From Polymorphobacter_B sp038225475 (GTDB lineage: Bacteria; Pseudomonadota; Alphaproteobacteria; Sphingomonadales; Sphingomonadaceae), in NCBI GenBank assembly GCA_038225475.1, contig JBBRRA010000006.1, positions 168,640 to 232,639 on the forward strand: 64,000 nucleotides of DNA. The letters are read 5' to 3'. Positions within the stretch are counted from its first letter, which is position 1. Every line of letters starts with the position of its first letter. A program made the position numbers and the translations under genes. The notes beneath the pieces were generated by a model that did not search any database, was not told where the DNA came from, and worked only from the letters and a program-made list of their open reading frames with translations. Positions 9,879 to 18,090 of this stretch are shown here, in pieces.

Positions 9879-10885
9879 GGCGGCGTCACCTCGACGAGCA
9901 GCTTGCCGAAATTGCCGCCGGTGTACAGGTCGCGCACCGCGGTCAGCGCGTGTTCAAGGCCGGGGCGGATATCCTGGCGCGTCTTGAGCTGACCGCCGAG
10001 CATCCAGCCCGCGAGCGCCTGCGCCGCCTCGCCGAACCGCGGGGCGAAATCGGTGACGATGAAGCCGCGGATCATCAGCCGGCGCATCAGGATCATCGTC
10101 CAATAGCCGGGAATCTCGTGCGGGGTCAGGTCATTGTATCCCGAGATAAGACCGCACAGCGGGATGCGGCCGAACAACTTCATGCGTTCCACGACCGCCT
10201 GCATGATCGGACCGCCGACCTGTTCGAAATTAATGTCGATGCCGTCGGGCGCCAGCCGATCGAGTGCGGCACCGACGTCTTCGTCCTTATAGTCGATCGC
10301 CGCATCGAAGCCGAGGTCGTCGACGATATAGGCGCATTTGGCCGCGCCACCGGCGATGCCGATGACCCGGCAGCCCTTGATCTTGCCGATCTGCCCGACG
10401 ATCTGGCCGACGCCGCCGGCGGCCGCCGAAACCACCAGCGTTTCGCCGGGCTTGGGCTGGCCGATATCGAGCAGCCCGAAATACGCCGTCGGCCCGACCA
10501 GCCCGAGCGTGCCGAAGGCCTGCGCCATCGAAATGCCGGGAATGTCGGGCAGCCGTGACAGTCCAGTGCCGTCGGTGGTCATGTGGTCGGCCCATTCGCC
10601 GATCCCGGCATACGCATCACCGACGCTGACGCCAGCCTTGCGGCTTTCGACAACGCGCCCCGCGACCCCGCCGCGCATCGCCGCGCCGATGTCGACCGGC
10701 GGCATATATTGCTCCATGTCGCTCATCCAGATGCGGTTGGTCGGGTCGAGCGACAGATAGGTCACACGCAGGCGGAATTGTCCGTCGGCCAGCGGCGCGA
10801 GCGGCTCGCTGGTGTAGGCAAGATCGCTGTCGGCAATGTCGCCGACCGGTCGCGATGTAAGCCTCCAGACGTTGCGGTTGGTCAT
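9875..10885 (-). CDS. NADP-dependent medium-chain oxidoreductase (leukotriene B4/curcumin reductase type)
   Basis: This 336-residue cytoplasmic enzyme belongs to the zinc-independent MDR family that includes curcumin/alkenal reductases and leukotriene B4 dehydrogenases, which reduce alpha,beta-unsaturated carbonyls with NADPH. The start is ATG 10885, preceded by AGGGG seven bases upstream; a longer frame runs 13 codons into the promoter region. Seen in the protein are an N-terminal GroES-like fold with YLSLDPTNRIWMSD, the Rossmann motif SAAAGGVGQIVGQIGK, and FEQVGGPIMQAVVERMK. The zinc-binding cysteines of classical alcohol dehydrogenases are absent, as expected. It is transcribed divergently from a TetR regulator with 161 bases between the starts, so that regulator probably controls it. 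Confidence 0.88.
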   Translation of the reverse strand: MTNRNVWRLTSRPVGDIADSDLAYTSEPLAPLADGQFRLRVTYLSLDPTNRIWMSDMEQYMPPVDIGAAMRGGVAGRVVESRKAGVSVGDAYAGIGEWADHMTTDGTGLSRLPDIPGISMAQAFGTLGLVGPTAYFGLLDIGQPKPGETLVVSAAAGGVGQIVGQIGKIKGCRVIGIAGGAAKCAYIVDDLGFDAAIDYKDEDVGAALDRLAPDGIDINFEQVGGPIMQAVVERMKLFGRIPLCGLISGYNDLTPHEIPGYWTMILMRRLMIRGFIVTDFAPRFGEAAQALAGWMLGGQLKTRQDIRPGLEHALTAVRDLYTGGNFGKLLVEVTPP

Positions 10886-10967
10886 CACTGTACCCCTAGG
10901 TTTTGCCAAAGAATGCGCGTGCACCCCGGCACCTGCAAGCCCGCGTTCACACTTTGGCCATATGCTT

Positions 10968-10996
10968 TTGACTATGACTCAGCTTTGGCGGTAAAA
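10968..10996 (+). promoter_or_regulatory. Candidate promoter of the TetR-selO transcript
   Basis: A TTGACT hexamer (10968-10973) is followed after 17 bases by a weak -10 (GTAAAA, 10991-10996). It lies about 50 bases before the TetR start codon and in front of a small inverted repeat. The -35 is good and the -10 is poor, so this is tentative. Confidence 0.3.
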
Positions 10997-11011
10997 GCGT
11001 CTCGTTAAAAC

Positions 11012-11027
11012 CGTCCTCGGCAGGACG
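11012..11027. promoter_or_regulatory. Inverted repeat upstream of the TetR gene, possible operator
   Basis: CGTCCT and AGGACG form a perfect 6-4-6 inverted repeat in the leader of the TetR gene, 19 bases before its GTG start. TetR-family regulators often bind such repeats to control themselves and a divergent gene. The repeat is short and GC-rich, so chance is a real alternative; it could also fold as a small hairpin in the mRNA. Confidence 0.3.
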
Positions 11028-11046
11028 CTTGGGGAGAATCACCGAC

Positions 11047-11685
11047 GTGGCCAGTCGTGCCATCGATACACGTGCGCGCCGGTATGATCCGGCCGAAACC
11101 CGTCAGCGCGTGCTGGCGGCGGCGAACATGCTGTTTGCGACCAAAGGCTATGCCGCCACCGGAACCGCCGACATCGCGCGCGAGGCGGATGTTTCCGAAG
11201 GGTCGATCTTCTATCACTTCGGATCGAAGAAGAACCTGCTCGCCGAGCTTGGGCGCAGCCACGGCGAGGCGATGATCGCCGCCATGCAGCAGGACGACCG
11301 GCTCGAGGATCTGGAGCCCGGCATCACGATCCCACGTGTCTTTGAATTCTGCCGGACCAATAAGCTGTGGGAGGGCATCACCGGGTCGGAGTGTGAAGTC
11401 GGCACGCCGGCGTTGATGAAGAACCCCGAAGCCGAACCCTTTTACCACGCGGCCAAGGACATGACCGTGTCGTGGCTGCGCCTGCAGATGGCGGCGGCGC
11501 TGGCGCACCGCGACGTCACCGGCATCAACATCGCGCTCGCGGCGTCGTTCACGCATCATGTGGTCGGCGATGCGATCGAATTGATTTTGACCGCGACCAG
11601 CGACGCGGAACGCGCGGCTGTCGAGGCCGAGACCGTCCGCTACGTCCGCGCCGCCTTTGGCTATCCGGTGCCCAAAACCGCGTGA
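11047..11685 (+). CDS. TetR/AcrR family transcriptional regulator
   Basis: This 212-residue regulator has the TetR helix-turn-helix near its N terminus: residues of the type TRQRVLAAANMLFATKGYAA, then TADIAREADVSEGSIFYHFG, which is the recognition helix. The remaining part is an all-helical ligand-binding domain of no recognisable specificity. I choose GTG 11047 because GGGGAG lies ten bases upstream (11031-11036); an in-frame TTG at 11029 would have no ribosome-binding site. The gene is divergent from an NADP-dependent oxidoreductase and its stop overlaps the GTG start of selO (GTGA), so TetR and SelO should be cotranscribed and translationally coupled. The likely target is the divergent promoter region and its own operon. 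Confidence 0.9.
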   Translation: MASRAIDTRARRYDPAETRQRVLAAANMLFATKGYAATGTADIAREADVSEGSIFYHFGSKKNLLAELGRSHGEAMIAAMQQDDRLEDLEPGITIPRVFEFCRTNKLWEGITGSECEVGTPALMKNPEAEPFYHAAKDMTVSWLRLQMAAALAHRDVTGINIALAASFTHHVVGDAIELILTATSDAERAAVEAETVRYVRAAFGYPVPKTA

Positions 11686-13061
11686 GTGGGTTGCACCCGG
11701 CGCACGCCATTCTCGAACTCGGCTCCGACTTTTACGACCCCGTCGCTGCCGCCGATTTCCCGGCGACCATCCTGCGCTTTCGCAACGACCGCGCTGCCGC
11801 GACGGTCGGTCTTGCAGCGTTGAGCGACGCCGAGTGGATCCAGTATTTCGGGCGGTTCGCCCCGCTGCCGGGCAGCCTGCAGACGCCGCTGGCGCTGCGC
11901 TATCACGGGCATCAGTTTCGCAGCTATAATCCAGACCTCGGCGATGGCCGCGGCTTCCTGTTTGCGCAGCTTTGCGACGATCGCGGGCGGCTGCTCGACC
12001 TTGGGACCAAGGGCTCGGGACAGACCCCGTGGAGCCGTGCCGGCGACGGGCGGCTGACGCTGAAAGGCGGCGTCCGCGAAGTGCTGGCGACCGAGATGCT
12101 GACCGCCCTCGGCGTCGAAACCTCGCAGACGTTTTCGGTGATCGAGACCGGCGAGGCGCTCGAACGCGGCGACGAGCCGTCGCCGACACGCGGCGCGGTG
12201 CTGGTCCGGCTCAGCCATAGCCATATCCGCTACGGCACCTTCCAGCGGCTTGCGGCGCTCGGCGATGCCGACGGCATGGCCCGGCTGACCGACTACGTCC
12301 TGCGCCACTATTTTCCCGACACTCCGCGCATCGATCGCGATGCCGCGCTGATCGACGTCGCGGTCACCGGCGCAGCGCGCCAGGCGGCGGCGATGATGGC
12401 AGCGGGCTTCGTCCACGGCGTGCTCAACACCGACAATATCAACATCACCGGCGAAAGCTTCGACTACGGCCCGTACCGGTTCGCGCCGGCGTTCGATGCC
12501 GACTTCACCGCAGCCTATTTCGATCATCACGGTCTCTACAGCTTTGGCCGCCAGCCCGAGGCGCTGCAATGGAACGTCTATCAACTCGCCGGCGCGCTGC
12601 GACTGGTCGCGCCGACCGACGTGCTGGCTCCGGCGCTGCAGGCCTTTCCGGATCGCTATGCGGCAGCGTTCGAGACGGCGATGCTCGCGCGACTGGGCGT
12701 CAAGCCGCGCGGTGCCGACGATGCGGCGTTGGTCGAGGCGTTGGTCGCGGCGCTCGTCGCCAACGGCGCGGCGCTCGACCGGTTCTGGTTCGATTGGCGC
12801 GGCGGCGCCTTGCGCACACCGACAACCGCGTATGACGGCGCTGAATTCGCAGGCTTTCGAGCAGCGGTTGCCGGCTACCGCGCGGCGGTGCCGCTGGATC
12901 ACGACTATTGGCGCGATGCCGACCCGTGCGGGTTGCCAATTGCCGAAATCGAGTCGATCTGGGCGATGATTGCCGACGCTGACGACTGGCGCGCGTTCAA
13001 CGCCAAAATCGCAGCGATCCGCCGCATGGGCGAGGCGATGGGCAGGCCGCTGTCGCCCTAA
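11682..13061 (+). CDS. selO: Protein adenylyltransferase SelO (YdiU/UPF0061)
   Basis: This 459-residue protein is a SelO pseudokinase, which transfers AMP to Ser, Thr or Tyr of target proteins and is linked to redox stress. The start is GTG 11682, overlapping the TetR stop; the frame is open further upstream only because it runs across the TetR gene. Diagnostic SelO segments are YHGHQFRSYNPDLGDGRGFL, LDLGTKGSGQTPWSRAGDGR (nucleotide-binding region with the flipped orientation), and GFVHGVLNTDNINITGESFD, which holds the metal-binding Asn and Asp. The C-terminal redox cysteine found in some SelO proteins is not present, because the protein ends MGEAMGRPLSP. Length is at the short end of the family. 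Coupling to TetR is unusual and worth noting. Confidence 0.93.
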   Translation: MSGLHPAHAILELGSDFYDPVAAADFPATILRFRNDRAAATVGLAALSDAEWIQYFGRFAPLPGSLQTPLALRYHGHQFRSYNPDLGDGRGFLFAQLCDDRGRLLDLGTKGSGQTPWSRAGDGRLTLKGGVREVLATEMLTALGVETSQTFSVIETGEALERGDEPSPTRGAVLVRLSHSHIRYGTFQRLAALGDADGMARLTDYVLRHYFPDTPRIDRDAALIDVAVTGAARQAAAMMAAGFVHGVLNTDNINITGESFDYGPYRFAPAFDADFTAAYFDHHGLYSFGRQPEALQWNVYQLAGALRLVAPTDVLAPALQAFPDRYAAAFETAMLARLGVKPRGADDAALVEALVAALVANGAALDRFWFDWRGGALRTPTTAYDGAEFAGFRAAVAGYRAAVPLDHDYWRDADPCGLPIAEIESIWAMIADADDWRAFNAKIAAIRRMGEAMGRPLSP

Positions 13062-13114
13062 AGCGCGCGCGCGGTGGGTGGCGTCCGCCTGCGGCGTCGG
13101 CTAGAACGCCGCAA

Positions 13115-14329
13115 ATGTCGCCGACACCCGCCGAAGCTGCAGCGCTTGCCACGATCGATGCTGCAGCGATGCTGCACAATGTCGAGGCGTGGGCGGCGGT
13201 CAATTCGGGCAGCCGCAACCTTGCCGGGCTGGCGACGATGGCCGACCTGCTGCGGGCGGCGCTGCTGCCCCTGGGTGGGGCGATCGAGCTGCGCGACCCG
13301 ACGCCGGTGACCGCGATCGACGCCGCCGGGCGCGCGCGACCGCTGCCGCACGGCCAGAACCTGCACCTGGTCCAGCGCCCCGACGCGCCGGTGCGCGTTC
13401 TGTTGACCGGCCATATGGATACGGTTTTCGCATTCGATCATCCGTTCCAGACCTGCCGCTGGCGTGATGCGACGACGCTCAACGGCCCCGGCACGGCCGA
13501 CATGAAGGGCGGGATCGCTGTGATGCTCGCGGCGCTGACCGCGCTCGAAGCGTCGCCGTTTGCGGGCGCGATCGGGTATGAGATCGTGATCAACAGCGAT
13601 GAAGAGGTGTCATCGCTGGGGTCCGCTGCGCTGCTGCAGGCGGCGGCGCTGCGCTGCCACCTCGGCCTGACGTACGAACCGGCGCTGCCCGACGGCACGC
13701 TTGCCGGCGCACGCAAGGGCAGTGGCAATTTCTCCGCGGTGGTCACCGGGCGTGCCGCGCATGCGGGGCGCGAGCCCGAAAACGGCCGCAACGCGCTGGT
13801 TGCTGCTGCCGATCTTGCGCTGCGGCTGTCGCGCCTGCCCGCCGAACGCGGCGGCGTATCCTGCAATCCCGCCAAAATCGACGGTGGCGGACCGAACAAT
13901 ATCGTGCCGGATATCGCTGTGCTGCGCTTCAACGTCCGCCCCGCCAGTCTCGATGACGAAGCCTGGGCGCAGGCGCGCGTCGCTGCGCTGATTGCCGAGG
14001 TTGCAGCCGCGCACGACGTGCAGATCGCGCTCGACGGACATTTCGCACGCCCGCCAAAGCCGCTCGATGCCAATCAACTCCGGTTGTTCGAACTGGTGCA
14101 GGGCTGCGGTGCAGCGCTCGGGTTGACACTCGGCTGGCGCGACACCGGCGGCGTGTGCGACGGCAACAACCTTGCCGCCACCGGGCTTGCGGTGGTCGAC
14201 ACGCTGGGTCCGCGCGGCGGCGCGATCCACTCGGCCGACGAGTTTCTGTTGACCGACAGCCTTGTCGAACGTGCACAGCTTTCGGCGCTGCTGCTGATGC
14301 GCGTGGCACAGTCGGGATGGCAACGGTGA
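13115..14329 (+). CDS. M20 family metallohydrolase in the AST arginine-catabolism operon
   Basis: This 404-residue cytoplasmic hydrolase belongs to the M20 family (ArgE/DapE/CPG2 type), dizinc amidohydrolases that remove acyl or amino-acid groups. The metal ligands are visible: LTGHMDTVF (His, Asp), GPGTADMKGG (bridging Asp), INSDEEVSS (general base Glu plus ligand Glu), and a C-terminal IHSADEF His. An internal dimerisation domain (about residues 200-310) follows the AGARKGSGNFSAVVTGRAAH segment. Its 3' end overlaps astA by 13 bases, so it opens the ast operon. Because no astE gene is present here, I infer that it may act as the succinylglutamate desuccinylase, which would make sense chemically; an ArgE-like or peptidase role is the alternative. 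Confidence 0.87.
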   Translation: MSPTPAEAAALATIDAAAMLHNVEAWAAVNSGSRNLAGLATMADLLRAALLPLGGAIELRDPTPVTAIDAAGRARPLPHGQNLHLVQRPDAPVRVLLTGHMDTVFAFDHPFQTCRWRDATTLNGPGTADMKGGIAVMLAALTALEASPFAGAIGYEIVINSDEEVSSLGSAALLQAAALRCHLGLTYEPALPDGTLAGARKGSGNFSAVVTGRAAHAGREPENGRNALVAAADLALRLSRLPAERGGVSCNPAKIDGGGPNNIVPDIAVLRFNVRPASLDDEAWAQARVAALIAEVAAAHDVQIALDGHFARPPKPLDANQLRLFELVQGCGAALGLTLGWRDTGGVCDGNNLAATGLAVVDTLGPRGGAIHSADEFLLTDSLVERAQLSALLLMRVAQSGWQR

Positions 14330-15345
14330 CGTGGAGTGTGCGCCCGGCGCGCGGCAGCGATGTCGATGCGCTGTATGATTTTGCGATGATGGCGGGCGGC
14401 GGGCTGACCAACCTGCCGCAGAACCGCGATGCGCTGGCGGCTCGGCTGGCCCGCTCGGACGCATCGTTTGCCACGATGATCGATGCGCCCGACGACGAGA
14501 TGTACATGCTCGTGCTCGAACAGGCGGGCACCGGGCGGATCGGCGGGACCGCAGTGATCTTCAGCCGGATCGGCGTCGGCTTTCCGTTTTACAGCTATAA
14601 ACTCGCCACCGTTTCGCAGCACTCGCGCGAACTGGCGAAGACGTTTTCGATGCAGCTGCTCAATCTGGTTACCGACCATGACGGGGCGAGCGAAGTCGGC
14701 GGGCTGTTCCTGCATCCCGATTTGCGCACCGGCGGGCTGGGACGGCTGCTGGCGCGCAGCCGCTATCTGTTCATCGCCGGGCACCGCGCGCGCTTCGGCG
14801 ACCGGCTGCTCGCCGAATTGCGGGGCGTGATGACCGAAGGCGGTGACTCGCCGTTCTGGGATGGGCTCGGCGCGCGCTTTTTCGGCATGGATTTCCGCGA
14901 AGCCGACAAGTTCAACAGCCTTAACGGCAACCAGTTCATCGCCGACCTGATGCCCAAGCACCCGATCTATGTCGCGTTGCTGCCCGACAGCGCGCGCGCC
15001 GTGATCGGCCAGCCGCACGCGCGCGGCGTGCCGGCGATGAAGATGCTCGAGGCCGAGGGGTTTCGCTTCGACGGCTATGTCGATATTTTCGACGGTGGCC
15101 CGACGATGACGGCGCCGACCGATGCCGTGCGCAGCGTTGCGATGAGCCGCGCCGCGCCGCTCGCCGAATTGGCCGATGCCAGCACCGGCCTGCCGCGCGT
15201 GCTCGCCGCCGCCGGGAAGCTGACGCAGTTTCGCGCGTGGATCGGTCATGCCGACTGGTGCGCCGACGGGTTGGTGCTGCCGACTGGCGAGGCGGAATTG
15301 ATGCAGCTTTCGATCGGGGACGAGGTTCGCCATGTCGCGTTCTGA
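14317..15345 (+). CDS. astA: Arginine N-succinyltransferase
   Basis: AstA catalyses the first step of the arginine succinyltransferase pathway, moving succinyl from succinyl-CoA to the alpha-amino group of arginine. The protein is 342 residues, the normal family length, with start ATG 14317 inside the end of the M20 gene. Family marks include the N-terminal VRPARGSDVDALYDFA, GLTNLPQNRDAL, the long SVQL-like region after YSYKLATVSQHS, and the acetyltransferase-fold segment GGLFLHPDLRTGGLGRLLARSRYLF that binds CoA. The HPIYVALLP segment near residue 210 is also typical. It overlaps astD downstream by 14 bases, showing tight translational coupling of the arginine-degradation genes. Confidence 0.94.
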   Translation: MATVTWSVRPARGSDVDALYDFAMMAGGGLTNLPQNRDALAARLARSDASFATMIDAPDDEMYMLVLEQAGTGRIGGTAVIFSRIGVGFPFYSYKLATVSQHSRELAKTFSMQLLNLVTDHDGASEVGGLFLHPDLRTGGLGRLLARSRYLFIAGHRARFGDRLLAELRGVMTEGGDSPFWDGLGARFFGMDFREADKFNSLNGNQFIADLMPKHPIYVALLPDSARAVIGQPHARGVPAMKMLEAEGFRFDGYVDIFDGGPTMTAPTDAVRSVAMSRAAPLAELADASTGLPRVLAAAGKLTQFRAWIGHADWCADGLVLPTGEAELMQLSIGDEVRHVAF

Positions 15346-16741
15346 ACTGGTTTCGTTCGATCCGTGCACCGGCGACATCGTCTGGGAGGGGCATGCCGGC
15401 GATGTCGATGCCGCTGTCGGCGCAGCGCGCGATGCCGCCCCCGGCTGGGCGCGTACATCGCTCGACGCGCGGATCGCGGTGGCGCGCGGCTTTCAGGCGG
15501 TGGTCAAGGCGCGGGCCGAGGATTTCGCGCGGCTGATCGCGCGCGAAACCGGCAAGCCGCTGTGGGAAACCCGCACCGAGGTCGCAAGCGTCGCCGCCAA
15601 GGTCGATATTTCGATCACCGCGCAGGCCGAGCGCGCCGGGCAGCGATCGGGCGATGTCGGCGGCGTGCGGCAGGCGCTGCGACACAAGCCGCACGGCGTG
15701 CTCGCGGTACTGGGGCCGTATAATTTTCCCGCGCATCTGCCCAATGGCCATATCGTCCCGGCGCTGCTGGCGGGCAATACTCTGGTGTTGAAACCGTCCG
15801 AGCAGACGCCCGCGGTTGCCGCATTCATGGCCGAATGCTGGAACGCGGCCGGGTTGCCGCGCGGGGTGCTGAACGTCGTCCAAGGCGGCGGCGATACCGG
15901 CAAGGCGCTCGCCGCGCACGCCGATATCGACGGGTTGCTGTTTACCGGTTCGGCAACGACCGGCGCGGCGCTGGCGCGGCAGTTCGCCGAAACGCCGCAC
16001 AAGATCCTTGCGCTCGAAATGGGCGGCAACAACCCGCTGATCGCGTGGGATATCGCGCCCGACCGGCTCGATGCAGCCGCCGCGCTGATCGTCCAGTCGG
16101 GGTTTCTGTCGGCGGGGCAGCGCTGCACCTGCGCGCGGCGGCTGATCGTCAGCGACCGCGACACTTCGCTGATCGACCGCGTTACGCGGCTGATCGACCG
16201 GATCATCATCGGCGCGCCGTTCGACGATCCCCAGCCGTTCATGGGGCCGGTGATCGACAATCGTGCAGCCGACGGACTTCAGGCCGGATTTGCGGCGTTG
16301 ATCGGGCGCGGCGCGGAGGTGCTGCGTCCGCTGGCGCGTCGCAACATGGACCGGCCGTTCCTGACCCCTGGGCTGATCGACGTGACAACCGTGGCGCAGC
16401 GGCCGGATGCGGAACTGTTCGGCCCGCTGCTGCAGGTTATCCGGGTTGCCGATTTCGACGCCGCGCTGGCGGAGGCGAATGCCACCAAGTTCGGGCTGGC
16501 AGCTGGTTTGATCGGCGGCGATGCCGCGCTGTACGACAAATTCTGGAGCGCGACGCGCGCCGGTGTGGTCAACTGGAACCGGCCAACCAACGGTGCGGCA
16601 TCGAATGCGCCGTTCGGCGGAGTCGGCGTTTCAGGCAACCACCGGCCAAGCGCCTATTATGCCGCCGACTATTGCGCCTTTCCGGTGGCAAGCCTTGAAG
16701 CGGATGCGGCCGACGGCGCGATCGCGACGGGGCTGCGATGA
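15332..16741 (+). CDS. astD: Succinylglutamate-semialdehyde dehydrogenase
   Basis: AstD oxidises N-succinylglutamate semialdehyde to N-succinylglutamate with NAD+, the fourth step of the AST pathway. The 469-residue protein has the aldehyde dehydrogenase layout: the N-terminal cofactor-binding region with GPYNFPAHLPNGHIVPALLA, the LKPSEQTP segment, the glycine motif FTGSATTGAALARQ, the catalytic glutamate in LALEMGGNNPL, and the catalytic cysteine region FLSAGQRCTCARRL. The C-terminal NWNRPTNGAASNAPFGGVG is characteristic of the AstD branch. It starts within the end of astA and its stop overlaps the astB start (ATGA). The substrate assignment rests on both motif and operon context. Confidence 0.94.
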   Translation: MSRSELVSFDPCTGDIVWEGHAGDVDAAVGAARDAAPGWARTSLDARIAVARGFQAVVKARAEDFARLIARETGKPLWETRTEVASVAAKVDISITAQAERAGQRSGDVGGVRQALRHKPHGVLAVLGPYNFPAHLPNGHIVPALLAGNTLVLKPSEQTPAVAAFMAECWNAAGLPRGVLNVVQGGGDTGKALAAHADIDGLLFTGSATTGAALARQFAETPHKILALEMGGNNPLIAWDIAPDRLDAAAALIVQSGFLSAGQRCTCARRLIVSDRDTSLIDRVTRLIDRIIIGAPFDDPQPFMGPVIDNRAADGLQAGFAALIGRGAEVLRPLARRNMDRPFLTPGLIDVTTVAQRPDAELFGPLLQVIRVADFDAALAEANATKFGLAAGLIGGDAALYDKFWSATRAGVVNWNRPTNGAASNAPFGGVGVSGNHRPSAYYAADYCAFPVASLEADAADGAIATGLR

Positions 16742-18006
16742 TCACCGAGATCAATTTCGATGGACTGATCGGCCCGAGCCATAATTATTCGGCGCTCAGT
16801 CTCGGTAACCTTGCGAGCACGTCGAATGCCGGTGCGGTGTCGCGGCCGCGCGCTGCGGCGCTGCAGGGTCTTGCGAAGATGCGCGCGCTGCTCGACCTCG
16901 GCCTGCCGCAGGGACTGCTGCTGCCGCCCGAGCGCCCGGCGTCCGGCTGGCTTCGCAGCCTCGGTTTTGCCGGCGACGACGATGCCGTCGCAGCGGCCGC
17001 CTATGCTGCCGACCCGCGGCTGTTCGCGCAGGCGTTTTCGGCGTCGAGCATGTGGACCGCCAACGCTGCCACGGTGTCGCCGTCTCCCGATACCGCCGAC
17101 GGCCGCTGCCATTTGAGCGTCGCCAACCTGTCGCGGATGCCGCACCGCAGTCTCGAACATCCCGCGACCGAGGCGCAGCTGCGTACGGCCTTTGCGCATG
17201 CCGGCTTTGCCGTCCACGCCGCGGTGCCCGCATGCTTTGGTGACGAGGGCGCGGCAAATCACATGCGGCTGGCGGTGCGCCACGATCGGCCGGGCGTCGA
17301 AGTCTTCGTCTATGGCGAGGAGGGCGGCCGCTTTCCGGCGCGTCAGCATGCGCAAGCGAGCCGCGCGGTTGCGCGCCGCCACGGTGTCGGCCGTGCGCTG
17401 TTCGTCCAGCAATCCCCCGAAGCGATTGCGGCAGGCGCGTTTCACAATGACGTCGTCGCGGTCGCCAACGAGACCGTGCTGTTCGCACACGAGCAGGCGT
17501 TTGCCGACCGTGCCGATTTTTACGGCGCGCTGACTGCCGCGCTGCCCGAAGCGGTGATCGTCGAGGTTCCGGCAAGTGCGGTCAGCCTTGGCGATGCGAT
17601 CACATCGTATCTGTTCAACTCGCAACTGGTGACGCTGCCCGGCGGCGGCATGGCGTTGATCCTGCCGCGCGAGGCGGAGGCAAACGGCGCGGTCAAGGCG
17701 TATCTCGATGCGCTTATCGCCGGCAATGGACCGATCCGTGCGGTGCAGTTCGTCGAAGTCCGCGAATCGATGCGCAATGGCGGTGGCCCGGCGTGCCTGC
17801 GGCTGCGCGTCGTTGCCGACCCGGCGGCGGTCGATCCGCGTTTCCTGCTCGATGCTGCCAAGGCCGACCGGCTGGCGCGCGTGATCGAGGCGCATTGGCC
17901 CGAGGCGATTGCGGCCGCCGACCTTGGTTCGCGCGATCTGTGGGCGCAGTGCCGGCACGCGCGCACGGCAGCCGCAGCGACGCTCGACCTTCCTCAATTG
18001 CGCTGA
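16738..18006 (+). CDS. astB: N-succinylarginine dihydrolase
   Basis: AstB hydrolyses N2-succinylarginine to N2-succinylornithine, CO2 and two ammonia, the second step of the AST pathway. It is a 422-residue pentein-fold enzyme. The N-terminal NFDGLIGPSHNYSALSLGNL is a family signature, SSMWTANAATVSPS contains the Asn/Thr contacts of the active site, and FHNDVVAVANETVLFAHE carries the conserved His. The C-terminal NGGGPACLRLRVV contains the nucleophilic cysteine. Its ATG overlaps the astD stop, and no gene follows immediately: a strong hairpin lies at 18039-18072 before the sulfate-assimilation operon. astC (succinylornithine transaminase) is not in this operon; an ArgD elsewhere may serve. 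Confidence 0.95.
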   Translation: MITEINFDGLIGPSHNYSALSLGNLASTSNAGAVSRPRAAALQGLAKMRALLDLGLPQGLLLPPERPASGWLRSLGFAGDDDAVAAAAYAADPRLFAQAFSASSMWTANAATVSPSPDTADGRCHLSVANLSRMPHRSLEHPATEAQLRTAFAHAGFAVHAAVPACFGDEGAANHMRLAVRHDRPGVEVFVYGEEGGRFPARQHAQASRAVARRHGVGRALFVQQSPEAIAAGAFHNDVVAVANETVLFAHEQAFADRADFYGALTAALPEAVIVEVPASAVSLGDAITSYLFNSQLVTLPGGGMALILPREAEANGAVKAYLDALIAGNGPIRAVQFVEVRESMRNGGGPACLRLRVVADPAAVDPRFLLDAAKADRLARVIEAHWPEAIAAADLGSRDLWAQCRHARTAAAATLDLPQLR

Positions 18007-18038
18007 CCGGCACGCAGCCGCCACAAGCCACCCTTGCC

Positions 18039-18072
18039 GCGCCCCAAGAAAGCGTTGCTTTCGCTTGGGCGC
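18039..18072 (+). terminator. Long imperfect hairpin between astB and the SUMT gene
   Basis: GCGCCC, AAG and AAAGC pair with GCTTT, CTT and GGGCGC, giving about 14 base pairs with a single-base and a two-base bulge and a GTT loop. No T-run follows, so it is not a classical intrinsic terminator. It may end the ast transcript imperfectly or act as a leader structure for the sulfate-assimilation operon, whose first ATG lies 18 bases beyond. Confidence 0.45.
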
Positions 18073-18090
18073 TCGCGGCACCATCTGCAC

